Shown here piece after piece: positions 11,180 to 21,656 of a stretch of DNA of 64,000 nt. Position numbers and translations under genes: made by a program. This DNA is from Acorus gramineus. Taxonomy: Eukaryota > Streptophyta > Magnoliopsida > Acorales > Acoraceae. Where the stretch lies: the NCBI GenBank assembly GCA_030737835.1, contig CM060853.1:8020134-8084133 (forward strand). The letters are read 5' to 3'. The first letter of the stretch is position 1. Each line of letters begins with the position of its first letter. The notes below the pieces were generated by a model. It worked only from the letters and a program-made list of their open reading frames with translations, ran no database searches and was not told the DNA's origin.

Positions 11180-11740
11180 AGAGGAGGCTCAGATTAGGCT
11201 TTTTTTTTTCAGACATTTAATTAGAAACCCAATCAAACCCAAATCAATGGCTGCAAATAAAATTTGGTTGCCTGAAACAAAAATCAGGCCGCCCAAAAGC
11301 ATCTGCCTTGCCATGAATGGGATGCAAGAGAAGGGATCAAAGCTAGTGTCTGTGTTAACACAATAATCATCATTGCCTGTATACATGTTCGCAAGTGATT
11401 CCATGCGGCCATAACGGAAATGATACATAGTGCGGGAGATGATCTTAGTAGTCCGATCAATATTCCCCCGATTGATTGATCGATGGAATATTGATCAGAC
11501 CACTAAGATCATCTCGCGCACTGTAGATCATTTCCATTATGGACGGGTGGAATCATTCAAGGGCTGCTGCATTTTTTTAATGTGGGAACAAAAGATAATG
11601 CCATGAGGAGGAAGAGCAAGAGAGGAAGAAGGGCAACCCTCTGACCAACATCACCCTCTCTTCTTTCTTGAACCCATACCAAACAAGTGAGGGACCTCTT
11701 GTCCTATTTATAGAGGGTTGTAGCCTGTCAAATATCCCGG
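11180..11740 (-). ncRNA. Foldback unit 3 of a clustered non-coding family
   Basis: Read on the minus strand it has a TATA box 'cctctataaatagg' (about 11703-11716), the leader 'ggtcagagggttgcccttc' about 75 nt downstream (11630-11648), then 'ggcaatgatgatta' (about 11366), the foldback (11238-11320) and the tail 'aatctgagcctcc' (about 11183). Foldback arms are 'ttttgggcggcctga' and 'tcaggcaaccaaattt', with outer pairing 'attcatggc' to 'gcagccattgat'. A separate, much longer hairpin (11397-11556) sits between leader and foldback and is absent from the other units. The 79-residue minus-strand frame across the unit is not conserved in the other copies. The role is unknown. Confidence 0.5.
11397..11556. 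repeat. Long hairpin, 71-bp arms, 18-nt loop
   Basis: The left arm 11397-11467 and right arm 11486-11556 pair along their length with only scattered mismatches. The left arm contains 'gagatgatcttagtagtccg' and 'atcaatattcc'; the right arm contains 'ggaatattgat' and 'ccactaagatcatctc'. The loop is 'cccgattgattgatcgat'. It lies inside foldback unit 3 between leader and core, so it is either an inserted snapback element or an inverted duplication formed there. Confidence 0.85.
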
Positions 11741-11744
11741 CTTA

Positions 11745-11990
11745 TTTGAGATTTTAAATTAGGGCACTTATAAAATTATTTAAAACAATATATATTTTTC
11801 TTATTTTAGTATATATTATATAACCTAATTAAAATTCATAAAATATTTCATATATAACAAAAATTTATACATGCATTTTTTAATTAATACCATTGCTATA
11901 ACATAAATTCATCACCATCTTATAGTTAAATTAACAATCTTAATCTAATGACAAAAAAATTGAATAATTTGGCGACTGAAACCCATCATA
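11745..11990. other. AT-rich spacer, no gene
   Basis: The sequence upstream of the TATA box of unit 3 is AT-rich, and nothing coding is seen in it. Confidence 0.5.
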
Positions 11991-11999
11991 TGAGGAAAC

Positions 12000-13510
12000 A
12001 ACTATGCTATTACTTTTGTGATTAGTACACTTGATCTAGGTCATACCATTTTTGTGAAAGAATATATTCCCATAAATTTGTTTAGCTAGGTAGAAGTAAT
12101 TGAAATATATATATATATATATATATATAAAGTGAATCACCCAATAAAAAAAAAATACTTTTGAAATTGGTTGCATCACAGAAAACTATATAGATTTTAT
12201 ATATGAAGCCCTCTTCTTCTTGCAGAGATGAAACTAAACTTGGTAAAGAGTATTGAAAAAGAAAACATTTACTACATCCACAAATATGGAAATCAAAACC
12301 TTTAATTTAAAGCTGTATTTATTTAATAATCAACCAATACAAACCAATACAACTGAAAGAGATCGAGTAACTCCTCCATTCCATATATTGCATAAATTCG
12401 CAAATAAGTATCTAAACCAATTACAAAAAAAAAAAAAAAATGAGAAAAGGAAAAAAAAGCATAACACTTGATTTAAAATTAAAAAAAAAACACATAATGA
12501 CATTTAATAGAGAGAAAAATAAGTATTATTTTGGTGAAAGAAAATCAGGCATTCAAAAGGTTTTTAACATGCCATGAATTCATGTTATACTTGATCATTT
12601 TTTTAAAATTAATTGCATCAAGTGTTTCTTATTCACACTAAATTAAAGAGAACTAATAATAAACTGCGTTTTTTTTACGTGCTCATATTTACAGTTGTCA
12701 CATTACTAGCATAGTATATGAAAATCATATGTACCTACTATATGCTCTATTATAAAAAAAATATACAAATATATGTAATTAATTTAGATGATCAACATGT
12801 ACATTATTTCTTTTTATAAAAAAATATGCTTTAATTATTAGCTAAGCATATATATTTTAATAAAAAATAAAACCGTATATATATTTCTTTTTATAAGAAA
12901 TCATAAGAGGTCACATCATCTTATCAATCTTTAATATGGGTGCTATCAAAAATTGATCCATTTGATTGTGGACTTGTACTATTTTCTGTTGAAGAATATA
13001 TTCCAAAAAATATATATTAGGTAGGAATAACTGAAAATAAAAAATAAAAAAGTGAATAGCCCATTGAAAAAAAAATTACTTTTGACATTGATTGAATCAC
13101 AGAAACAATAAAGATTTAAGTTTATTACATTCACAAAAATGATTGAGATCCTCTTCTGATCAGTAATAGTATTGAAAAAAAAGCATTTACTACATCCACA
13201 AATATGGAAATCAAAACCTTTTGAGCTGTATTTATTTAATATTCAACCAAAACAACTCAAAGAGAGTAACTCCCCCATAACAGCATAAATTCAAAAATAA
13301 ATATGAAAAAAAAATTTAATGAAAAAGAAAAAAAAACTCAACGCTTGATTTAAAATTCAAAAAACACATGATATACTTTTAATAAAGAGAAAAAAAAGTG
13401 GATGCAAGTATACTATTTTGGTGAAAGAAATTCAGGCATTCAAAAGGTTTCTAACATGCCATGAATTCATGATGTACATGATCAGTTTTTTTTAATTAAC
13501 TTTATCAGCT
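12000..13510 (-). repeat. Tandem pair of ~0.9-kb units with reduced foldback cores (P2, P3)
   Basis: The block from about 12040 to 12620 recurs at about 12970 to 13510. Shared landmarks in order are 'gaagaatatattcc', 'gtgaatcaccc/gtgaatagccc', 'catttactacatccacaaat', 'atggaaatcaaaacctt', 'cttgatttaaaatt', then the reduced foldback core 'tcaggcattcaaaaggttt' with 'acatgccatgaattcatg'. The core is the one found at 10805 and in the full foldback units. A third, shorter trace ('gaagaatatattcccaagaa') is near 13738. An AT dinucleotide tract lies at about 12104-12129. There is no coding potential. Confidence 0.65.
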
Positions 13511-14311
13511 TTAAATTTTAATCAAAATATTTTGAAAAAGTGATTCATTTGTTTTCAATCCTAAATGTGTAATCTTCTTTCACTGTCATTAATTCCTTCA
13601 ACTAATACCATTATCAAAAAATTTAATCCTCAATACCTATGGATAAAAATATATGTTCAAATCACCCTATCATTGCACATAACAGATAACACATATGATT
13701 CTAATATTTGGATGCAGATTATTGTTCCATGTTAGTGAAGAATATATTCCCAAGAATTATAGAAATAATTGAAAAAGACAGTTGTTCAAGAATTATAGAA
13801 ATAATCTAAAAGCAATCTAGCTCCATATGACATTGGTTCTGTGTTTCAGTCGATTATGGTTCAAGAATCAAATTTAACTCAAACTCATTTTCAAACACAC
13901 ATTTTATTCTATTTTTTGAAAGCATGATTTTCACGTATCAGGTGCAAAATGACATTTTTTTTTTATCACTTATACAAGTTTTTGAATAATTTACTCTCTG
14001 ACGGTTGAAAAATAACTTTTAAGTGAAAGCTAATTTTTAAAACTTTCCAACAAACCCTATTTTATTTATTTATTTGAATGTAGAATTTTTATATTTGTTT
14101 CAAAAAATTTCAAAAGTTTATACATTATGATTTGAAAGTAGAAGTTTAAAATAAAAGAATACAAGGATGATAAAGAGAAAAGAACAGAATTGAACACGAG
14201 CTAGGGACCACAGTTTTAATAATCCTTTTCCCCTCTATTAAACAATTCATATTGTTAAGATTTGATTATATATATATTCATTAAATTACAATTGACACAA
14301 TGATTCAAATC
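13511..14311. other. AT-rich intergenic, no gene
   Basis: Contains the third trace of the tandem unit near 13735-13800, where 'caagaattatagaaataat' occurs twice. No coding region is recognisable. Confidence 0.5.
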
Positions 14312-14690
14312 CCCCTTTTGGATATGGAATAGCCCAAGGAGAATAAGTGAGAATGGAACAAAATATGTCTTTTGTTGTTTGGATACAGAGAATATTGTGG
14401 AATTAAAGTTATTCCAGATTATTTCATTCAAAGAAAATGTGGACTCACTGTCAAATCAACTGACATCACCTTTTATAAATCACCTATCATTATTTTTTTT
14501 ATCTTTTATAAATTCTTATTCACACTTTATTCACATTTTATCTAAACAACAAAAAAATTATTATTACATTTCCTAACAAGAATAATTCAAAACACAATCA
14601 AACACAAAATCATTTTATCCTTATTTATACCCATTTATGACAAAATAACTGTATACCCAAGAATAAGTCATATTTTGTATCCAAACGGGA
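14312..14690. mobile_element. MITE family G, copy 1 ('CCCGTTTGGATA' ends)
   Basis: The left end 'ccccttttggatatgg' and right end 'gtatccaaacggga' are inverted repeats. The right two thirds match 44609-44870 in reverse complement, including 'gaataaagtgtgaataag', 'ttataaaa' blocks, 'ggataaaatgattttgtgtt' and 'tattcttgggtatac'. It is therefore a dispersed non-autonomous DNA element. The 65-residue plus frame inside is not conserved. Confidence 0.65.
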
Positions 14691-15420
14691 CCAATTTATC
14701 TTTGTGAGTTCCATGGTTAATTTTTGACAATGTTTTGTGCAACGTCCTCGATGCATGGAACTAATTTGCAGTTCATGAAAATGTCCACGTTTTATCTGCT
14801 ATTTACATAATTTAAATGTTAGTGTATCATATTGTATGTCACAATATGTAATTGGGTCATACAAGGTATTATAGATTATGACTTATAAATTATAGATTAT
14901 AATTTATAGATTATAATTTTTTTAATAAGCAATTGACAAGTTTGTTGTAGCTATTGAAAGCCAGATAATAAACAATTGTGAGTGTTTGGTAGAATAATAT
15001 GTAATATATTTTTTCACAAAAAAGTGTAAAAAAAAAAATATACAAAGGCCACAACTGCGGATCAATACTAATCAGAAAAATATCTACTATTCCATAAAAA
15101 TAAAAAATAAAAAATAAATAAAAAGTTAAAACTCTCCTTTCCCATGTAGATAAAAACATGCTTGCTTTTCCATATATGTTTTTTTTTTTTTTTGGGAAGT
15201 AAAGTTAGATATGCTTTTCAACGTATAGGAAACAAAACATTGAAACTTCAAATCAAACCACCAAAATAAGATATAATCTATATCCAAAATAAATATATAA
15301 AATAATTAGTAAAAAAAAAAAGAGAAAACAAGAGCTTTTTTTTTTTAAAAAAAAAAAATCATTGCTGACGAAAACGTACAAAAACAAATAAAAGAATATA
15401 ATATAAAATAGACATAGTGG
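14691..15420. other. AT-rich intergenic, no gene
   Basis: Homopolymer-rich sequence (T and A tracts at about 15180-15193 and 15335-15358). No credible gene; the 82-residue minus-strand frame at 14911-15159 has the composition of translated AT-rich DNA. Confidence 0.5.
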
Positions 15421-16240
15421 AGAAAAAAAGGGAGGCTCAGATTAAGTTATTCTCAGACATTTTAATGAACCCCCACCAACCACACCCAAATCAACGGCTG
15501 CAAATAAACCGGTTGCCTGAAACGAAAATCAGACCGTCCAAAGCTTGTGCCCCGCCATGAAAGGATGCAATAGAGAGGGACCAAAAGCAGTGTATTGTCT
15601 GTGTAACATAATAATATCATTGCCTATATAAACACACAACAGTACAATATACATACAAACATACATAACTACATACATGTATAATGTCACATACACACAC
15701 ACAAAAATTTATATAATATACATTGTGTATATATAATATGCATATATATAAATATATACACACACATATATATGAGCATACATATACAGGAGCAACTAAT
15801 CCCTAGTCAACTTGCCAAAACCACACCCAAATTTTTTTTGGGTGGTGGGTTTGGCAACCTGGGAAGGGGGAGAAGATGAAAAAGAATAGAAGGGGGGTGG
15901 TGGCCGGATTTAGGTCATCAAATCCACCACCCATAAAAAAAAATTTGGGTGATGGATTTGACAAGTTGATAGAGTGGGGTGGTTGATCCATGTATATGTA
16001 AATATATGCATGTATATATTCACTTGTATATATATATATATAAATTTCTGTGTTTTTGAAGGGCTGATCATATGGGGGGGGGGGGGGGGGGGGGAGATGT
16101 GAACATAAAGTGAGGGAGAAGAGAGATGGAGAAGAACAGCCCACACACAATCTACATCTCTTGTTTCTCCACCCAAAACAACCCCACAAAGAAGAACAAG
16201 TGATATTTTGGTCTTATTTATAGAGGAGGTTTTTACTTTT
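15420..16240 (-). ncRNA. Foldback unit 4 of a clustered non-coding family
   Basis: Read on the minus strand it has a TATA box 'cctctataaataaga' (about 16213-16227, same position relative to 'cacttgtt' as in unit 3), a diverged leader, 'ggcaatgatattatt' (about 15620), the foldback (15485-15563) and the tail 'ttaatctgagcctcc' (about 15431). Foldback arms are 'ttggacggtctga' and 'tcaggcaaccggttt', outer pairs 'catggcggggc' and 'gcagccgttg'. It has grown by insertion of a small foldback element (15808-15970), (AT/AC)n tracts around 15640-15790 and a 20-base G run (about 16075-16094). Long minus-strand frames here are low complexity. Confidence 0.45.
15808..15970. mobile_element. Small snapback element inside unit 4
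   Basis: 'caacttgccaaaaccacacc' with 'caaattttttt' at the left pairs with 'aaatttgggtgatggatttg' and 'acaagttg' at the right. An inner pair 'gggtggtgggtttgg' / 'tcaaatccaccaccc' also folds. It is about 160 bp, non-coding and GC-richer than its surroundings. Confidence 0.6.
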
Positions 16241-16480
16241 TTTTTTTTTGTGTAGAAATATAAAGGGTTTTTTAATGCTATATTTATTGTTGCAGGGGTC
16301 TTTTTTTTTTTCAAAACCAAAATAAATAAAAAAATTAGGAGGACATCAGGACAGTGAGGATGCATGAACCTAGCTAGTGTGGACAGAGACAACACAACCA
16401 ACAGGTCTATTTACATTTAAGTCTTTTATGTTATATTAAATAGGGTTTTGGATGTAAATGGTAGAAACAGATGTTGAGCG

Positions 16481-16750
16481 TTGATACATACTGTTTATTT
16501 TATAGTCTCATACGTTATGATAACATAGTATATACTACACTATCATAGTGTATAAGGTTCTATTATAATATATGACCCAATTTTTTTTCATTTTTTAACA
16601 TGAAAAAAATACATTAATATATCTTAGTATATACATTATTTCATATAACAGTATACAATTCAAAGGGTGAGTGTATAATTTAAAAAGAAAAAAGAAAAAT
16701 GGGATGTACTGCGATTGGGGCTGCAATGGGAGTTGCGTGTATCATTTTCC
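16481..16750. mobile_element. MITE family A, copy 2
   Basis: Starts 'ttgatacatactgtttattt' and ends 'gttgcgtgtatcattttcc'. The interior 'tatgataacatagtatatac', 'actatcatagtgtataagg' and 'tttcatataacagtatac' matches the copies at 7273 and 36641. The small plus-strand frame that begins near its right end reads out into unrelated DNA and is not a gene. Confidence 0.75.
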
Positions 16751-18120
16751 AACATGTGTTTGCATGGATGGGCTTTAATTTGAACAACAGTTTTACTAAT
16801 TCAAGAGCACTGTTACATTCAGCCTATTTTAGAGCTCTATGCTTCACTAGATTTGCTAATTATCTTAAAAACGAGTCTATATAATTTATTAGAGTACATG
16901 GATTTATTTATTGTTATATAAAAATATATATCTTATTAGATAAAATATACTATTTTTTTTTAAAAAAAGTAAAAAATAATGCGAATTGTACTTGAGGCTG
17001 AAAATGGGGTTAAGCTAAGTCTAACATTTTCCCTGAAACAAATGAGTAGTTGAGATTCAATTAAAGGAAGTTGTTTCATGCAACCCTTATTTGCATCTTT
17101 GCATGTAATCTATCCCATATCTCCAACAAGATATGTGTTTTATTAGGGGAAACATTTTCACTTGTTTTATAGTACACAACCACACATACAATTCATTAGA
17201 GTATATACATTATTCAGTGAAGTTATATGCTTCGTTATACTATGTATACACTTTAAAAAACTAAAAAGCGAGCATGCAACGTTTTGAGTACACACGATTT
17301 TTCCTATTTATTTCTCTCTTTCCTATTTCTCTTGCCCTTTTGTTTCCCTCCCACAATTTACATACATATTATTTTGATTAAATTAATCTCAAATTAGTGG
17401 TATATTTCAAGCTCAACCATTCATTTTTAACGCTGTTACATGCAGTGAATCAGCTCCTCATAGAATTTATATACCTCGATAGTGTTAAAATTTTAAAGTG
17501 AATTTTGTTATCTACCTTAGTTTTTTATACTTGAGGGACGTATAGTGAGACAACTTGTAATTTTATGTGGGATACCTTTAACTTGTTTGCACAAGTATTC
17601 GCCACCACCTTTCTAACACTCTCTATTACCAACCATCTCATTCATTTCATCATTTTTCTATGCTTTGACTTCCTATATCACTCACCAATTTCCTATAACT
17701 TGAAAAACCACAAACCTCATCTTACTTATGCATTGACCACTCTTTCTCATATATCTCCACTTACCCATGCATTGGTACACCACATAAGTAATTGTGTGCA
17801 CTAAATTCCCCAACTCATTTCCCATACAACCTTGCCTACATAAGGAAAACCTCTCTCCACCATTTTCATCAATCAACTCATCACACAAAAACATACTTTT
17901 GCAAGCTTGTCTAGTAGCCCACTTTTGAATGTAAGCTTGAATTTTATAGTGAAATCAAGTTGCCAATTTTTTCTCATCTTGGAGTTGGTCGTTCTTCTAC
18001 TTTTGTTTTACACCATTCAAGAGCATTGTGTCTCTCTACATATAGCCATACAGAAAGATATATTTGGGTTCATTGAATTTTTCATTTTTTAATCGATAGG
18101 GGATTGACACTTGAACCATA
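16751..18120. other. AT-rich intergenic, no gene
   Basis: No protein match. Around 17560-17900 the plus strand becomes C/T-rich with repeated 'tcatttc' and 'ccaccat' phrases, as in a transcribed leader, but no reading frame or splice pattern supports a gene. Confidence 0.45.
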
Positions 18121-18129
18121 ATCATGGGC

Positions 18130-18310
18130 ATGCTCTCCGTATGTTTCAAATTCAAATCCCCTCACTACGACAAAATAGGGTTTATGATGGGTGAAAACCG
18201 TCACTAAAACCCTTATGTCTGTCACGAAAAACCTATAGTGACGCTCGGACGTGCTTCGCGGCTGAACCAATCACCATAGGTTTTCATGACGGCTAAAGTT
18301 TGTCTGTCAA
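18130..18310. mobile_element. Possible CACTA-type element end
   Basis: 'cactacgacaaaataggg' (about 18162) is close to the CACTACxAGAAAA start of plant CACTA elements. It is followed by repeated 'gtcactaaaaccc', 'gtcacgaaaaaccta' and 'tagtgacg' phrases like their subterminal repeats. Only one end is seen and no target-site duplication is recognisable, so this is tentative. Confidence 0.35.
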
Positions 18311-18419
18311 AACCTAGCTTGTACAGGTTTTGTAGGTGGTTTTTTTTTTTTTTTTTTTGGGTGATAGGTGGTTTTGTTAATGTTGAAAATAGGTCTGAAG
18401 TTCATTAATTCAAAAAATA

Positions 18420-18543
18420 TAGTGTCTGCAACTATACCATTTGCATGAAACATCCGGGCCATTCAAGTCTGCCATGAAAATGGATATATAATGCCCTCAA
18501 TGTGAAAATGAAAATGTGAGAATAATTGCCATGAAAATGAAAA

Positions 18544-18576
<33 letters not shown>

Positions 18577-18580
18577 CGGA
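18420..18580 (-). ncRNA. Reduced foldback-family unit (P4), with microsatellite
   Basis: 'gtctgcaactataccatttg' (about 18423), then 'gggccattcaag' and 'ctgccatgaaaatgg' (about 18458-18482) correspond, in the same order and spacing, to the core of the foldback family at 5.7-16.2 kb. A (GT)n(GA)n tract follows at about 18544-18575. This is the most diverged member. Confidence 0.35.
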
Positions 18581-18723
18581 GAGCCTCACCTACAAAAACA
18601 TTAATGAGATATTAATGGATTTTTCATAAAGTAAAAATTATATTGTACTTTTCAAAACTCTTGTTTTATCAAATTATTCATATTAGTACCAAATTTGCAT
18701 TACTATCCCTTAAAAAAGTTTAA

Positions 18724-19022
18724 GCTCATGTTTGGGTAGAAGAATAGATATGAAATAGGAGTTCAATGAGCCTCAAAAATTTGTTTGTTTGCAAGGAATA
18801 CGTAGGGTATAGTTATGTTAGAATATGTGAAATAAGATGATACGGGATGTCTTCTCTCAGAAAGAAATTTTAATTTGTTATTCTATCTAAAATGTTTCAA
18901 TAGTATAAGGATGATCCACATATCAAATCATCTGTTATCATCTTTTTAAATAAAAAAATAAAAATTTCATTATTACATTTCATTACAAAAATAGCTTATA
19001 TTATTATCCAAATGTGTGCTAA
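18724..19022. mobile_element. MITE with 'GTTTGGGTAGAA' ends
   Basis: 'gctcatgtttgggtagaa' on the left pairs with 'ttattatccaaatgtgtgct' on the right. The roughly 300-bp interior has 'ttcattattacatttcatta', resembling the arms of MITE family G. It has no coding capacity. The next ~380 bp to 19398 are AT-rich with a short direct repeat ('gaaccacaagtgc' at about 19086 and 19147). Confidence 0.5.
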
Positions 19023-19398
19023 CCATATCCAATCCTATAAAAATAGGAAGACTCCATAGCGTAGAATATAAGTAAGAAATCTAAAGAACCACAAGTGCAA
19101 AGTAAATGAAAACAAAGTAATAATAAGATAAGATTGAAACCTAGAGAACCACAAGTGCTAAGTTACAATCTTATTTGTTCAATGAGATATATGCATTATG
19201 TTAAATAGAGATTGAATCTTTTTTTTTAACTTTTTTTTTATACATGAATTCATATAATTCATTGGTATATATTTCAATTTTATGGAATTCTATACATACT
19301 TTATTATATAAAACATACACCTCAAAATAGTCCTAAGTGTGTGACAACTGAATGTTAGTCAGTTCTTGATAAGTTAAAAGAGGTTACCCTTTTCAATA

Positions 19399-19996
19399 AT
19401 AAAAAAAGGGGGCGGTTATTTCAACCCCATCAACTACTCCACCCACCCCTTAAATTTTTTTTTTTTTTTGTGATCCTAACCCACCCCCGACCAGCGGAGC
19501 ATCCACGAGGGGTCGCTCGCGAAGGCGTGGTGGACGGCGTCGCCGCTTACGGGGGAGGAGGAGGAGGAGGTTGTTGAAGATGGAGGCGGCAGAGAGCTCT
19601 CTGGCCACCTAATCGACGACGGAGGGGGAGGTGGAGAGGAGGCAGCGGTGGATGGCGCTGCCGCCGACCGGGGGGGGGGGGAGGAGGGGAGGTTGTTGAA
19701 GATGGAGGCGACGGCGAGATGTTGCAGGGAGGGTTGGGGGAGGCGGGTCCTCTCGAGGAGCAGATCAAGGGGTGTTTGTTGGTTGGCGGCGTTGATGGGG
19801 GTGGGTAGCGGCGACGACGACCTCGTCCTCCCCCGTCGGCGGTGACGCCGTCCACCACACCTTTGCGAGCGACCTCTCGTGGATGCTCCACCGGTCGGCG
19901 ATGGGTTATGATCACAAAAAATAAAAATAAAAATAAATTTTTTTAAGGGGTGGGTGGAGTACTTGATGGGGTTGAAATAACCGCCCCATAAAAAAA
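19399..19996. mobile_element. Pack-MULE-like element with perfect 9-bp target-site duplication
   Basis: The element spans 19408-19987 and is flanked on both sides by 'ataaaaaaa' (19399-19407 and 19988-19996). Terminal inverted repeats are about 150-160 bp (19408-19557 and 19827-19987). They start 'gggggcggttatttcaac' and include 'catccacgag', 'gtcgctcgc' and 'gtggtggacggcgtc' in both arms. A 9-bp duplication with long TIRs is characteristic of Mutator-like elements. The interior is GC-rich, unlike the flanks, so it probably holds captured gene sequence. The minus-strand reading contains 'TPLDLLLERTRLPQPSLQHL', which I do not recognise. A 23-bp phrase ('ggaggttgttgaagatggag') occurs twice inside. 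No transposase is present. Confidence 0.85.
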
Positions 19997-19999
19997 AAG

Positions 20000-20700
20000 C
20001 CTGAGTGTACAATAGTAACTCCACATGATTTTGATATTCATTTGTTGACTTGTTGTCCTCCTATTACTTGATAAAACCCTTCACCTTGCATACCATGCGG
20101 ATTCAATTTCATCCAACATAGATTACAAATTATATATATATATATATATAAAAGTGATAATATGCGAATCATGTATATACGTTCTTTAAAGGGTATATGC
20201 GTCGGAAAAAAAGCGTATACCTTATTGAAAGTATTTTTTATCATGTAATTTCAATGAGGTATATAATACTTTAATAAGGTATATATTTTCTTTACTGACG
20301 GTTATACCTTTAAAGGATGTAAAATACCTTCAATGAGATATATGCTTTCTTTACTTACTCATATACCCCTTTAAATGACATATATATGCGGTGCGCACGG
20401 ACCGCACCACATCACTACTCTCTCTCTCTATACACACACACACGCACACTAAAATATTTGAGTGTACACGCATTCGCACGACTTAATAAAATGCATTTAT
20501 GATATGACAAGTGAATGCTACATATTTTTTAGACTTTAAAATATATGATGATATCAAGTGTCAAGAGCATAGACAAATGATGTTATTTGTGTCATGAAAG
20601 ACTAAACCATGGAGCACTTCCTAATTCATAAGTCTTGAACGCTCGTTCAAAACTTTAAAATAAGAATTGCGTACAACAATGCCCCTCAAAACATCATTAA
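20000..20700. other. Intergenic 3' flank of dirigent gene 1, no gene
   Basis: AT-rich with an (AT)n tract at about 20131-20150. There are several 'ataccttattgaaag' and 'caatgaggtatata' type phrases (20215-20370) shared with MITE vocabulary elsewhere. No gene. Confidence 0.5.
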
Positions 20701-20706
20701 GACGAA

Positions 20707-21246
20707 TCAATGATGCCACACAAACACATTGTACTCAACATTGGCATTTTTAGTAGCTCTTTCAAATCTATATGTCTTGGCCTCCGCGTACCCCCTCGCA
20801 AACCGAAATGCCCCAGTCCCACCAACCACTTCCAACTCCCTAACCTCAGACATAGGTTTGTTCATCCCCACCACCACCAAAGTGCTCCCATTGTACTTCC
20901 CCTCCAATAACACAAGATTCATCATCATCAACAACCCCATCGTGCCTCCAGACGAGGTGGAGGCGTACGCCCCCTGCGCCCTCCCAACAAGCCTCGATGT
21001 TGGATCGGGGCGTTCGGTCAAGGGATCGTCGATGACCCTAATCGCGCCAAATAATGTCTTTGATGTGTTCGTGATCGGTGCGCTTGCAACTTGGACCGCG
21101 GTGGGGTAAGGGCCGGTGAAGATGTCATGCAAATAAAAATGTAGGTGCGTCAGCTTTTCTCGACCGAGGCGAGATGCCTCGGTCTGGAGGAGGAGAAGGA
21201 GGACGAGGAGGAGAGGGAGTGTGGTGGTGAGTATGGCTTTGGCCAT
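20707..21246 (-). CDS. Dirigent protein (DIR gene 1), intronless
   Basis: A 179-residue secreted dirigent protein. Dirigent proteins are small eight-stranded beta-barrel proteins of the apoplast. They steer stereoselective coupling of phenoxy radicals to lignans, or take part in other phenolic or terpenoid couplings. Visible features are a signal peptide at 1-24 (leucine-rich core, cleavage near EAS|R), first barrel strand HFYLHD (36-41), N-glycosylation sites NTS (60-62) and NGS (119-121), DDPLTE (73-78), VGRAQG (87-92), GGTGAFRFARGYAEAKTY (142-159) and the C-terminal EYNVFVWHH. Length and the absence of introns are normal for the family. It resembles the large DIR22/DIR23-like plant group, but substrate cannot be read from sequence. 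The start is supported by the signal peptide and a TATA box about 40 bp upstream. The other two complete dirigent genes lie 17 and 29 kb away on the same strand. Confidence 0.95.
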   Translation of the reverse strand: MAKAILTTTLPLLLVLLLLLQTEASRLGREKLTHLHFYLHDIFTGPYPTAVQVASAPITNTSKTLFGAIRVIDDPLTERPDPTSRLVGRAQGAYASTSSGGTMGLLMMMNLVLLEGKYNGSTLVVVGMNKPMSEVRELEVVGGTGAFRFARGYAEAKTYRFERATKNANVEYNVFVWHH

Positions 21247-21284
21247 TGGTGAGTTTTAATTTGTTGAGAGGGTGGATGTTTGAA

Positions 21285-21292
21285 AATTTATA
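21285..21292 (-). promoter_or_regulatory. TATA box of dirigent gene 1
   Basis: On the minus strand 'ccactataaattttc' lies 39 bp upstream of the ATG. The other two dirigent genes have a TATA element at a comparable distance, giving very short 5' leaders. Confidence 0.65.
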
Positions 21293-21656
21293 GTGGTTGG
21301 AGGCAAAAAAACTGTACTATGACTTCATCATTGATCACATGGATTCTCCATATATTTAACACATTGGCTACAAACCAATATTTAATTTCTAGATTTGATA
21401 AAATTTGAGGATTCTTCATTCACAAGAAGTTTTATATACATTGACAGATTTTAGACAAAACACGGTGAGAGTAGATTAAGAAGGGAAGGTGAGATGTTAT
21501 GAGTGCATAAATTTAAAAATGAATAAACAATGACCTGAATGATTCTTTCATGAAAACTCAGCTTGGTATTAAAACTTTTTGTCCTACCAAACAAGATATG
21601 ATAGAGAGGGATGAATTAAAGGAATTTTTTTGTATAGTATCATTTACTCTTTGTTA

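Noticed and set aside
15803-16401. 128- and 163-residue minus-strand frames
   Set aside because: They run through poly-G, (AT)n and foldback sequence; low-complexity P/Y/I-rich products not conserved in related units.
19476-20024. 182-residue minus-strand frame in the Pack-MULE
   Set aside because: It crosses both terminal inverted repeats, so its ends are transposon sequence; the middle may derive from a gene but cannot be called one.
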